Origin: Mayfieldus sp963841445
GTDB taxonomy: Bacteria; Actinomycetota; Thermoleophilia; Solirubrobacterales; 70-9
Assembly (NCBI GenBank): GCA_963841445.1
Contig: CAWJCP010000002.1
Span: 1,622,997 to 1,686,996, forward strand
DNA length: 64,000 bases
Direction of reading: 5' to 3'
The position numbers were made by a program, and so were the translations under genes. The notes below the pieces were generated by a model. The model ran no database searches. It was not told the origin of the DNA and saw nothing but the letters and a program-made list of their open reading frames with translations. This document shows, piece by piece, positions 36,853 to 44,859 of the stretch; the first letter of the stretch is position 1, and every line of letters begins with the position of its first letter.

Positions 36853-37761
36853 CTAGCCCTTGTCGACCAGCTTGATCTTCTTGCGCTCGGTGTTGGGAAT
36901 GCCCGGCAGGTCGCCGCTCGGCGTGTAGGTGACCTTGGCCTTCACCTTGACCCTGCCGCGGTGAAGCAACTTGCGCTTCTTGCGGCCCTTCGCCTTGACC
37001 TTCAGCTTCACTCGACCGGCGGCTGGGACGTGCTTGCTGGCGGTCGCACCGCCGAGGCTGCGCTGCCGCTTCAGGCCGGCGCCGGTGAGCTTCAGGGTCC
37101 CGGGGCCGGGGACATTGACCGAGAGCACCGCGATCCCTTTGTTCTTGTTCTTCTTCACCCTGCCGAAGCTGAAGTCGTTGGACGGCGTGCCCGCCACCTG
37201 AGCCGTGAGATTGAGCCGCGAATCCATGACGTAGGGGATCGGGCTGAACGTCGCCGCCTGGCCGTCCTGCAAGTCCGTGACAGCGCTCCGAAGCAGCCCG
37301 TTCTCGCCTGGCGCGGGGAACCAACAGGAGATGGTTGAGTCATTGCCATTGGACAGACCGATGACGTCACCGGGCTTGACCTTGATGTTCGTTTGGAAGG
37401 TCTGGAGTACCGACGGCGTCAGGTTGCGCGGACCGTCGTGTCCGACGACCTGGTAGGTCAAACCCGAGACCTGGCGGAAGGCCTTCATGGTGATGACCTG
37501 GTTCGCGTTCGATGCCGCGAAGGTGCTCCAAGATGTGATCGCCTCGCCCCCGGAGGGCACGACGTACGGGGCGCCGCCGGTCACCGTCGGCTGGACGAAG
37601 TCCGATGCCATGCCTCCGCAGTTTCCGAGGCTCGGGGCCGTGGTCGGCACCTGGCCGATCGTCGTCGCCGCAAAGGCGGTCGAGGCGCTTCCCAGCCCCA
37701 GGACGAGGGCGATGCATGTGGTCAGACCGACACGGGTCGTCGAGCCGTTGCGCTTGAACAT
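36853..37761 (-). CDS. Secreted Lys-tail protein, paralogue B of a tandem pair
   Basis: 302 residues, same plan as paralogue A: signal peptide, beta domain (VTGGAPYVVPSGGEAITSW, VKPGDVIGLSNGND), VPGPGTLKLTGAG, then the Lys-rich tail ending ERKKIKLVDKG. The last 165 nt differ from paralogue A at only a couple of positions, and the first about 290 nt are also near identical, but the middle has many changes. ATG at 37761 with GGGAGG upstream. The gap to paralogue A is just the duplicated promoter block. Function unknown. Confidence 0.75.
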   Translation of the reverse strand: MFKRNGSTTRVGLTTCIALVLGLGSASTAFAATTIGQVPTTAPSLGNCGGMASDFVQPTVTGGAPYVVPSGGEAITSWSTFAASNANQVITMKAFRQVSGLTYQVVGHDGPRNLTPSVLQTFQTNIKVKPGDVIGLSNGNDSTISCWFPAPGENGLLRSAVTDLQDGQAATFSPIPYVMDSRLNLTAQVAGTPSNDFSFGRVKKNKNKGIAVLSVNVPGPGTLKLTGAGLKRQRSLGGATASKHVPAAGRVKLKVKAKGRKKRKLLHRGRVKVKAKVTYTPSGDLPGIPNTERKKIKLVDKG

Positions 37762-37859
37762 CAAACCTCCCTCGGGAACGATGGCGCGGAAATCCCACGC
37801 CCATCATGGACCCAAGGACCCTAAGCGCTCCCCGGAGCCTGTCAATCGTCGTTATTGGG
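37759..37859 (-). promoter_or_regulatory. Promoter and leader of paralogue B
   Basis: A copy of the block before paralogue A: TTGACA (37840-37845) and TAGGGT (37818-37823), 16 nt apart on the minus strand. The similarity ends at about 37859, which marks the duplication border. Confidence 0.7.
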
Positions 37860-37898
37860 TCCAACGAAGGCCGAGGGGCGCGGAACGACGCCCGGCGC

Positions 37899-38357
37899 TC
37901 AGGCCGCGGCCTCAACAAGCCGCCCCAGTATGTAGGGCCAGCCCTGCTCGGATCCGAGCGCTTCGCGGTAGGAGTCGCCCTGCTCGCCGTGGCGCTCGAA
38001 TCCACGGTGCTCGAGGCGCACCTCGGTCGAGCCACCGTCGCCGACGAACTGCACCTCCACCTCGCTTGCCCGGGCGGGATCGGGCAGCGGCTCGCGGCTG
38101 GGGCCGATCTGCCAGCTGAAGAGGAGCCGGCGGGCCGGCTCGCAATCGACGACGGTGCCCCAGTCGCAGCGAAAGCCGCCCGGCCCGCGCTCGACGCAGT
38201 GGCCTCCGGGCCGCGCCTCGATCTCGATCCCCTCCAGGGCATCCGCCGACCACGTGTACTCGGCCGGCCACCAGCTGCCGAGCTGCTCGGTGAACAGGGC
38301 GAAGGCGCGCTCGGGCGCCACCGGGACCCGCACTGCGCAGCTGATCGTCCCGGCCAC
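37899..38357 (-). CDS. SRPBCC (AHSA1-like) domain protein
   Basis: 152 residues starting with GTG: ISCAVRVPVAPERAFALFTEQLGSWWPAEYTW is the classic START/AHSA1 opening, followed by GGHCVERGPGGFRCDWGTV and the C-terminal EQGWPYILGRLVEAA. Members bind hydrophobic ligands or act as co-chaperone-like proteins. It is 4 nt from the wbaP-type gene stop-to-start in the same direction but separate in function. No specific role can be given. Confidence 0.8.
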   Translation of the reverse strand: MAGTISCAVRVPVAPERAFALFTEQLGSWWPAEYTWSADALEGIEIEARPGGHCVERGPGGFRCDWGTVVDCEPARRLLFSWQIGPSREPLPDPARASEVEVQFVGDGGSTEVRLEHRGFERHGEQGDSYREALGSEQGWPYILGRLVEAAA

Positions 38358-38361
38358 GCGG

Positions 38362-39906
38362 TCAGTAGGCGCCGTGGCGGCGCAGGACCGCGGGCACGGT
38401 CTTGAGCAGAATCACGAGGTCGAGCAGCACCGACCAGCGCTCCAGATAGAGAAAGTCGAGCCGCACCATGTCGTCGAAGTCAAGCTCGGAGCGGCCCGAG
38501 ACCTGCCAGAGCCCGGTCAGGCCGGGGAGCACCAGGTAGCGGCGGCGGTGCCAATCGGCCATCAGCTTGTCGTCGCGCAGCGGCAGCGGGCGCGGGCCGA
38601 CGAGGCTCATCTCGCTGCGCAGCACGTTGATCAGCTGCGGCAGCTCGTCGAGCGAGAAGCGGCGCAGGATCCTGCCGACCGGGGTCACCCGCGGGTCATC
38701 GCGGATCTTGAACAGCGCCCCCGACTTCTCGTTCAGCCCCTCGAGCTCGTCCTGGCGCTGCTCGGCGTCCTCGTACATGGTCCGGAACTTGAGGCAGTCG
38801 AAGGGCACGCCGCCGATCCCCGGCCGCGGGCTGCGGTGCAGGACCGGGCCCGAGCTGGTCGCCTTGATCAGCAGCGCGATCAGCGCCATCAGCGGCGCCG
38901 CGATCAGCATCAGAAGGCCGGCGATCACGAAGTCGAAGCTGCGCTTGACCGCGAAGTCGAAGCCCTCCAGGACCGGCGGCTTTACCTCCAGCAGCGGCAC
39001 GCCCTCGCCGGGGACGAGCTCGGTGCGGCGGGTCAGCACCTCCATCGTCGTCGGCGCGACCCAGACCCGGACGCCGTGGGTGCGGCAGCGATCGACCAGC
39101 TCGACGGCGCGATCCTGGGGAAAGTCGGGGTCGACGATGATCAGCTCCTCGATCGCGTGCTGGTCGATGCGCTCGGTGAGGTCCTCCAGCTCGCCGAGGT
39201 CGGGCAGCGCCTCGTGGCTGCCGCTGTCGAGAGCGAAGAAGCCGATCGGCTCCAGCAGGTCGTGGGAGTCCTGCAGCGCGTGCGCGACGTCGACGATCCG
39301 GTGGCCGGTGCCGACCAGCACCGCGCGGCGCTGGTAGCCGAGCCGCTCGAGCAGGCGCCCGGTCGTGACCTCGTAGAGGTAGCGCAGGCTGGCGATGTAG
39401 ATGGCGCCGAAGAAGAGGCTGCCGTAGAAGATCCAGTAGCTGTTGAACTCGGTGCCGTTGACGAGCGCGAAGATCAGCGCGATCACGGTCGCCTGAAAGA
39501 GGGTCGCGATCACCCGCGCGAGGCCGGGGCGGGTCTCACGCGGCCCGTAGAGGCCGACGCGGGCGAATAGCAGGACCGTGATCAGGTAGGCGAAGGCGAG
39601 GAACTCGGTCGTGTCGCTGAACACCTGATGCGCGTGGTAGTCGCCCAGGAACGCCGCCTTGACCGCCAGCGCGGTCCAGATCGCCGCGAAGATGCCGAGC
39701 AGGTCGAGGGACAGCAACGAGACCACTCGGCCGACCTTGCGGTAGGTCGTCGCCGCGGTGAGCGTCTGCACGATCCACGGCTTGCGGCGGGCACGGATGT
39801 CCCTCCCGCCGTCGAGCAGGGCCCGTAGGTCCGGACCGCGGTGGGCGCCCCGCTGGGCATCACGCGTGGTCTCGGGGGCAGTTTTGAGGGGGCTGCTGCT
39901 GGGCAA
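38362..39906 (-). CDS. Undecaprenyl-phosphate sugar phosphotransferase (WbaP/CpsE type)
   Basis: The initiating enzyme of surface-polysaccharide synthesis: moves a hexose 1-phosphate onto undecaprenyl phosphate. 514 residues. N-terminal helices (VSLLSLDLLGIFAAIWTALAV etc.), a Rossmann-like central domain (RRAVLVGTGHRIVDVAHAL), then the C-terminal catalytic domain: KRSFDFVIAGLLMLIAAPLM, FDCLKFRTMYEDAE, FSLDELPQLINVLRSEMSLVGPRP, PGLTGLWQVSGRS. All catalytic motifs are intact. It probably starts the glycan whose other genes lie at 17.8-31.9 kb. Confidence 0.93.
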   Translation of the reverse strand: MPSSSPLKTAPETTRDAQRGAHRGPDLRALLDGGRDIRARRKPWIVQTLTAATTYRKVGRVVSLLSLDLLGIFAAIWTALAVKAAFLGDYHAHQVFSDTTEFLAFAYLITVLLFARVGLYGPRETRPGLARVIATLFQATVIALIFALVNGTEFNSYWIFYGSLFFGAIYIASLRYLYEVTTGRLLERLGYQRRAVLVGTGHRIVDVAHALQDSHDLLEPIGFFALDSGSHEALPDLGELEDLTERIDQHAIEELIIVDPDFPQDRAVELVDRCRTHGVRVWVAPTTMEVLTRRTELVPGEGVPLLEVKPPVLEGFDFAVKRSFDFVIAGLLMLIAAPLMALIALLIKATSSGPVLHRSPRPGIGGVPFDCLKFRTMYEDAEQRQDELEGLNEKSGALFKIRDDPRVTPVGRILRRFSLDELPQLINVLRSEMSLVGPRPLPLRDDKLMADWHRRRYLVLPGLTGLWQVSGRSELDFDDMVRLDFLYLERWSVLLDLVILLKTVPAVLRRHGAY

Positions 39907-40056
39907 GTGTTCCCCTAGCGCCTATGAAGGGTCGCAGAACCCAGATAGTTGCGCCAGTCGCATGAAATTCACCTGAGCCGCGCTTCCCTTCCTGTGGACG
40001 GATGGCTTATCGCCCCACCCCCCAGATCGGCAGTCTAAGCCCGATGCGCGGACGAA

Positions 40057-40076
40057 AGCGCCCAGGAAAGGGCGCT
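40057..40076 (-). terminator. Hairpin after the UDP-xylose synthase gene
   Basis: AGCGCCC/GGGCGCT around a 6-nt loop; on the minus strand the stem is followed by TTTCG. It lies 18 nt after the stop at 40094. Confidence 0.55.
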
Positions 40077-40093
40077 GGGAGCGGGCTTCGACG

Positions 40094-41041
40094 CTAGTCC
40101 GCGGCGCCGACGAGCCGCTCGACCCCGGAGAGCTCGACCGTGCGGCGCAGGCCGTCGTTGAGGCCGACCGTAGGCTCCCAGCCGAGCAGGTCGCGGGCCC
40201 GGGAGATGTCGGGCTGGCGCACCTTCGGGTCGTCGACCGGCAATGCCTCGAAGACGATCTCCGAGCGCGAGCCGGTCACCTCGACCACCGCCTTGGCGAG
40301 GTCGAGCAGCGAGTACTCGTCGGGGTTGCCGATGTTGACCGGCATGTGGACGTCGGACTCGGCGAGCGCGATCAGCCCGCGAATCTGATCGTCGACGTAA
40401 CAGAAGGAGCGCGTCTGGCTGCCGTCGCCGAAGACGGTCAGCGGCTTGTCCTGGAGCGCCTGGCGCAGGAAGGTCGGGATCGCGCGCCCGTCGTGCGGCC
40501 TCATTCGCGGGCCGTAGCTATTGAATGTCCGAGAGATGCAAGTGTCGACGCCCTGCTGGCGGTGGTAGGCCATCGTCAGCGCCTCGGCGTAGCGCTTGGC
40601 CTCGTCATAGACGCCGCGCGGGCCGATCGGGTTGACGTTCCCCCAGTAGTCCTCGGACTGAGGATGGATCTCGGGGTCGCCGTAGACCTCCGAGGTCGAG
40701 GCGAGCAGGAAGCGGGCGCGCTTGAACTTCGCGACCCCGAGCATGTGGTGGGTGCCGTAGGAGCCGACCTTGAGCGTGTGCAGGGGCAGGCGCTGGTAGT
40801 CGATCGGGCTCGCCGGCGATGCGAGGTGGTAGACGAAGTCGACCGGCTCGGAGATCTCCACGTAGTCGGTGATGTCGTGGTTGGCGAACTTGAAGCGCTC
40901 ATCGCGGATCTGGGCGATGTTGTCCAGCGACCCCGTTTCGAGGTTGTCGAGGCAGATCACCCGGTGCCCGCGCTCGAGCAGCGCCTCGCACAAGTGCGAG
41001 CCGAGAAAGCCGGCGCCACCGGTTACCAGACAGGTGCTCAT
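40094..41041 (-). CDS. uxs: UDP-glucuronate decarboxylase (UDP-xylose synthase), extended SDR
   Basis: 315 residues: GGAGFLGSHLCEALLERGHRV, DNLETGSLDNI, the family-specific HLASPASPIDYQ, ASTSEVYGDPEIHPQ, the catalytic YDEAKRYAEAL, and NSYGPRMRPHDGRAIP. This combination is diagnostic of Uxs over epimerases. It makes UDP-xylose for surface glycans. The ATG at 41041 (MSTCLVTGG) fits the family; the 54 residues before it in frame are unlike it. No strong Shine-Dalgarno. Confidence 0.9.
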   Translation of the reverse strand: MSTCLVTGGAGFLGSHLCEALLERGHRVICLDNLETGSLDNIAQIRDERFKFANHDITDYVEISEPVDFVYHLASPASPIDYQRLPLHTLKVGSYGTHHMLGVAKFKRARFLLASTSEVYGDPEIHPQSEDYWGNVNPIGPRGVYDEAKRYAEALTMAYHRQQGVDTCISRTFNSYGPRMRPHDGRAIPTFLRQALQDKPLTVFGDGSQTRSFCYVDDQIRGLIALAESDVHMPVNIGNPDEYSLLDLAKAVVEVTGSRSEIVFEALPVDDPKVRQPDISRARDLLGWEPTVGLNDGLRRTVELSGVERLVGAAD

Positions 41042-41418
41042 CGCTCGAACCGCCCGCGCGCGCTCATCGCCACGGATGGTATTGGAGGGTTTCGGCGCGC
41101 GGTCCTGGTTCCCTAGGGGCGCAACCTGAGTCGCAGCGCGCGGCGTTCCGCTCTGGGAATTCGGATCGGCAGCACCCCTTGGTCTCGCGACTCCGGGCGG
41201 CATCGAGATGCATCTGCCGGAGCCGGGGCAGGTCTGCCTTGCCGCTTGGCCATAGAGGCCGCGGAGAGCTTAGCCTCCTCGAGCCCCGCATTAGCCGCAA
41301 TTTGCGCGAAATCCGTAGGGAGAACTCTTGGCACTCGGCGGCTTAGAGACAAGGATCACATCAACGTGAGCGGGAGGGCTTGGCGTCCATCCCGCCACCG
41401 ACAAGAAGGTCGTCCGAA
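41042..41418. other. 377-nt intergenic gap between uxs and the ECF sigma gene
   Basis: No credible ORF, tRNA or strong hairpin. It must hold the divergent promoters of uxs and the sigma-factor gene, but I see no clear -35/-10 pair. Confidence 0.5.
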
Positions 41419-42735
41419 ATGGGAGAGAGGCAGCCCCTTCGTGCCGTGGAGGCGGGTCGGATCGGCGATCCGGCTGCGGCTGTGCGCCAGCGCGGCGCGG
41501 TCGAGCTGATCAGAAGCCACGAGCGCACCCTTCGGCGCACGGCGCGACGGTACTCGCTTTGCGCAGACGACGCCGAAGACGCGTTGCAGCGGGCGCTCGA
41601 GATCCTGCTCACCAAGGCCCCGACTTCCGACCCGCGGCAGCTGATCCGCTGGATGCAGACCGTCACCAAGCACGAAGCGCTGGCAGTTCGCCGAACCCGG
41701 GAGCGAAACCTGGGCCTGCCCGTGCCGGTAACGCGCGACGAGGACTCGGATTGGGTCCAATCGATTCCATCCGAGAAGGATGGGCCCGCCGACTCGGCGG
41801 AGCGCCGCGAGCGAATCGGCCGCGCGCGTGAAGCTCTGAAGACGCTGAAGCCGCAAGAGCTCCGTGCGCTGACGCTTCTGGCGGAGGGCTACTCCTATGC
41901 CGAGATCTGCGAGCAGACGGGCTGGACCTACACGAAAGTGAACCGTTGCCTGGCGGAGGGACGGCAACGGTTTCGAGCGGTCTTCGGAAGCATCGAGGAA
42001 GGGCGTCGGTGTGAGGAGCTTGCTCCAACGCTTTCAGCGTTCGCAGACGGCGAGGCGAGCTCCCGGCTGCTGGAGCACCTCCTGGCTCACCTAAAGGAAT
42101 GCTCCCACTGTCGCTCCAAGCTGCGTGACTTTCGGGTTGCGCCGCGGGCCGCCGCTGCGCTGGCTCCGACCTTGCCGGTTGGGTCCTCCTTCGCCGGACG
42201 CCTCCACGAACTCGTCGGGTCGGTCCAGACACGCTTGCCTGGACGGACAGGCGCGGTCGAGACCACGATGGGCCAGTTTGCGGCTGCGGGCGGATCGCGG
42301 GGCACCGGCATGGCACTCGCGGCGAAGCTTCTCACCGCCTGCGTGGGAACCGCAGGAGGGGCGGCCGCTTGCGTTGCGGCCGGTGTCGTGCCTCCCGTGC
42401 ACGTCCCCCATCACGCTGCCGTCCCCGAGATCGAACGCGTCGCGGATGAGCCGGCCGATCCGACTTCCGGACCGGTGGCCACAGCAGGGACAGGGGACAC
42501 GAGCGCTCTGCCGGACGCGGCCCCGACGACCGCTGCGCCGCTACCGAACCCGGCACCCGCCCAACCGCCTCCCCCTCCAGCCTCGCAACCGCCGGAGTTC
42601 AGCCCCGAAGCCGCCCCCGAGCCGACGGCCCAGAGGTCCGCTGGAAGCGGGGAGTTCGGCGGCGCGTCCCCGGCCGGCGGCAGCGCCGGGGGCGGAGCGC
42701 AGGTCCATGCATCGAGCGCGGAGTTCGGCCCGTGA
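41419..42735 (+). CDS. ECF sigma factor fused to a zinc (ZAS-like) anti-sigma domain and membrane segment
   Basis: 438 residues. Sigma region 2 (LIRSHERTLRRTARRYSLCADDAEDALQRA), region 4 (LKPQELRALTLLAEGYSYAEICEQTGWTYTKVNRCLAEGRQRF), then a zinc-finger anti-sigma-like stretch (FADGEASSRLLEHLLAHLKECSHCRSKL), one hydrophobic segment (LAAKLLTACVGTAGGAAACVAAGVV), and a Pro/Ala-rich outer tail. The layout puts the sigma factor in the cytoplasm and the tail outside, so one chain could sense and respond. ATG at 41419 after GAAGG. The next gene overlaps by GTGA, so the secreted protein is the natural partner or target. Confidence 0.85.
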   Translation: MGERQPLRAVEAGRIGDPAAAVRQRGAVELIRSHERTLRRTARRYSLCADDAEDALQRALEILLTKAPTSDPRQLIRWMQTVTKHEALAVRRTRERNLGLPVPVTRDEDSDWVQSIPSEKDGPADSAERRERIGRAREALKTLKPQELRALTLLAEGYSYAEICEQTGWTYTKVNRCLAEGRQRFRAVFGSIEEGRRCEELAPTLSAFADGEASSRLLEHLLAHLKECSHCRSKLRDFRVAPRAAAALAPTLPVGSSFAGRLHELVGSVQTRLPGRTGAVETTMGQFAAAGGSRGTGMALAAKLLTACVGTAGGAAACVAAGVVPPVHVPHHAAVPEIERVADEPADPTSGPVATAGTGDTSALPDAAPTTAAPLPNPAPAQPPPPPASQPPEFSPEAAPEPTAQRSAGSGEFGGASPAGGSAGGGAQVHASSAEFGP

Positions 42736-44294
42736 ACCGTGCCGACTGGAAATCGAGCCGCGTGAAGCGGGTCGTGCTCCTCGCTGGGATCGGGGCCGGC
42801 CTGCTGCTCGCAGGGCCGCTTGCGGGAGAGAGCCGTGCGGGCACCTACACGAGCGCGGACTGTGCGTCCGCAAACGGCGGTTACAGCGCTGCCCACTACG
42901 ACTACAGCCATCCGATGGCCTTGGTCACCGCGGCTTGCGGCCCGGGGGGGAACGGGCTTGGAATCTCGCTTCCGAGCCCGTCCTGGAGCCCCAACCAGAC
43001 CGGGGCCTCCTGGTCGATCGGCACCCCTCCCGGCACCTACTTCAACAGCGCATGGATGTTGCAGCGCGGCGCCTCTCACCCTGCGGCCGGCTGGGAGATC
43101 GAGGTCTTTGCGTTTGCGCCCGGTAGTGCGGTGCCGCTCGGCGCCTGGAAGGACGGCTCGAGCGCCTGGCGCGGGATCGGCCCGGCGACCGGCCACTACG
43201 GCGCGATCACCTCGCGCCTGACCTGCGTCGCCGCAGGCGGTTGCTACGGGAGCCCTCAAGCCGGCATCTTCATCAGGGACCTGCTCTTCAACATGGTCGA
43301 CGAGGCTTCGCCAACGGCGAGCGCCGGTGGCGAGCTGTTGAGTGGCGAGGTGCAGCGCGGTGCCGGCAGCCTCGAGCTGAGCGCCAAAGACACCGGATCC
43401 GGGATCACCCGGACCTATGTGGCCGTCAACGGCCAGATCGCTGATGCGCAGAGCTACGGCTGCCCTGGGGTCGCGAGCTCGACGATGGCGCCCTGCGCGC
43501 TGTCGCAGCAGACTCACTACGTGCTCGACACGCAGAGCCCTCCGTTTCACGATGGAGCCAACCAGGTGCAGGCCTGCGCCGTTGACTACGCGACCACGTC
43601 GGCGCCAAATGTCGGCTGCGGACCACTCAAGGCTGTCCAGGTCGACAACTCGTGTCCCGCCTCCAAGGTGGCCGGAGGGACCGAGCTGACGGCGCGATTC
43701 CCGCGCAGCGACAAGGACACGGTCACGGTCCGCTCGCGCCAATCGGCTTTGGTGAAGGGGCGCCTCAGCGACCACTCGGGCGATCCCGTTGAACGGGCAG
43801 CGCTATGTATTCGGGAGGCCACCCCCGGCACCCAGCTCGCGGACGTCGGCACGGTGAAGACGAACGACGCGGGCCGCTACCGGTACACGGTTGGGCCCGG
43901 GCCGAACCGGGTGATCGAGGTCGGCTACCGCTACAACCGGCACGAACTGCACCGCGAGGTGCACTACCGAGCCAAGGTGACCCCCTCGCTGAAGCTATCC
44001 CGAGGCAAGGTTCGCAACGGGCGGCGGATCCGGCTCTTCGGTCGCCTGCCCGGTCCCTCGAACGAGGATCGCATCGTAGTGCTGCAGGCTCGCTACCCCG
44101 GCAAGCACCAGAGGTGGAAGACGTTCCAGAAGGCCCGCACGAACCAGGCCGGCCAATACACGGCTCCCTATCGCTTCCTTTCGACCTTCGTGACGACCGC
44201 CTACGAGATGCGTGCCGTGGCACCGGCCCAGAACGGCTATCCCTTCCTGGCCGGCCACTCGCGGGCCCGTCACATCCGCGTCATCGGGCGCTAG
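42732..44294 (+). CDS. Large secreted protein with Ig-like/carboxypeptidase-regulatory-like repeats
   Basis: 520 residues from a GTG inside the sigma-factor stop. A signal peptide (VVLLAGIGAGLLLAGPLAGESRAG) leads to a Cys-containing globular region (CGPGGNGLGISLPSPSW, WRGIGPATGHYG). Next come a segment like C-terminal Ig-type domains (SLELSAKDTGSGITRTYVAVNG) and a pair of beta domains with VKGRLSDHSGDPVERAALCIRE and TNDAGRYRYTVGPGPN, as in carboxypeptidase regulatory domains. Function unknown; probably surface-exposed and tied to the ECF fusion by translational coupling. Confidence 0.75.
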   Translation: MNRADWKSSRVKRVVLLAGIGAGLLLAGPLAGESRAGTYTSADCASANGGYSAAHYDYSHPMALVTAACGPGGNGLGISLPSPSWSPNQTGASWSIGTPPGTYFNSAWMLQRGASHPAAGWEIEVFAFAPGSAVPLGAWKDGSSAWRGIGPATGHYGAITSRLTCVAAGGCYGSPQAGIFIRDLLFNMVDEASPTASAGGELLSGEVQRGAGSLELSAKDTGSGITRTYVAVNGQIADAQSYGCPGVASSTMAPCALSQQTHYVLDTQSPPFHDGANQVQACAVDYATTSAPNVGCGPLKAVQVDNSCPASKVAGGTELTARFPRSDKDTVTVRSRQSALVKGRLSDHSGDPVERAALCIREATPGTQLADVGTVKTNDAGRYRYTVGPGPNRVIEVGYRYNRHELHREVHYRAKVTPSLKLSRGKVRNGRRIRLFGRLPGPSNEDRIVVLQARYPGKHQRWKTFQKARTNQAGQYTAPYRFLSTFVTTAYEMRAVAPAQNGYPFLAGHSRARHIRVIGR

Positions 44295-44852
44295 TTACTT
44301 CTTCAGGCAGAGCGCGAGCAGGTGGCCGGGCGACGTTCCGCCGGTGTCGGTCGAGATCTCGCCGATCCAGCTCACCGCGTCGGTGCTGCTGGGGAAAGTC
44401 GACTGGACGAAGCCGCGGCCGTTGCTCGGCCCTGAGATCGACACCCCGCCGCTGAACAGCTTGCCGCCCGGCTGACAGGCGACGGTGGCGCTCGATGAGG
44501 TCCAGTTGCCATCGGCGCCCATCGGGCCCGCGGGATCAGCGTCTGGGATCCCTGCCACGAACGACTCGACGCCGGCGAGCGTCAGCCCGCTGACCGCGCC
44601 GGGCCTGATCATCCGCCCGACGATCGAGCGGTTGCGCAGCGCCACTTCGCCGACCGCGCCGCGGCGCAGCGTCTTCGTGTGCACGACACCCGATCGGAGG
44701 TTCCGAGCCGTGACCGCGCCGGCGGCGAAATCGCCCTTCTTGACCACGTGCCGGCCTGGCAGGGCGAATGCTTGTCCCCCGAGCACGATCGAGAGCGCGA
44801 TCAGGTTGATCACGATCGGGGCGGTCGGGCGAAATCTCTTGAGTCGACTCAC
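44295..44852 (-). CDS. Secreted 'SVTxxxL'-repeat protein, copy 2
   Basis: 185 residues from GTG 44852 (AGGGAAG 4 nt upstream). An N-terminal membrane anchor (APIVINLIALSIVLGGQAFAL) is followed by a short-period repeat region (VKKGDFAAGAVTARNLRSGVVHTKTL, GAVGEVALRNRSIVG) and a C-terminal beta domain (WTSSSATVACQPGGKLFSGGVSI, DTGGTSPGHLLALCLKK). The repeat has a period near ten residues and resembles actinobacterial coat or collagen-like repeats. Its stop abuts the convergent secreted-protein gene. Confidence 0.7.
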   Translation of the reverse strand: MSRLKRFRPTAPIVINLIALSIVLGGQAFALPGRHVVKKGDFAAGAVTARNLRSGVVHTKTLRRGAVGEVALRNRSIVGRMIRPGAVSGLTLAGVESFVAGIPDADPAGPMGADGNWTSSSATVACQPGGKLFSGGVSISGPSNGRGFVQSTFPSSTDAVSWIGEISTDTGGTSPGHLLALCLKK

Positions 44853-44859
44853 GTCTTCC

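Larger units (their letters stand above)
35827..37859 (-). repeat. Tandem duplication of about 1.03 kb
   Basis: Two head-to-tail units, 35827 to about 36834 and 36853 to about 37859, each carrying promoter, leader and gene. Flanking parts are near identical and the centres diverged. No transposase or inverted repeats are present, so it looks like unequal recombination followed by gene conversion at the ends. Confidence 0.85.

Noticed and set aside
35827..37859. Insertion sequence or mobile element
   Set aside because: The repeat contains only a secreted-protein gene and promoter; no transposase, terminal inverted repeats or target duplication.
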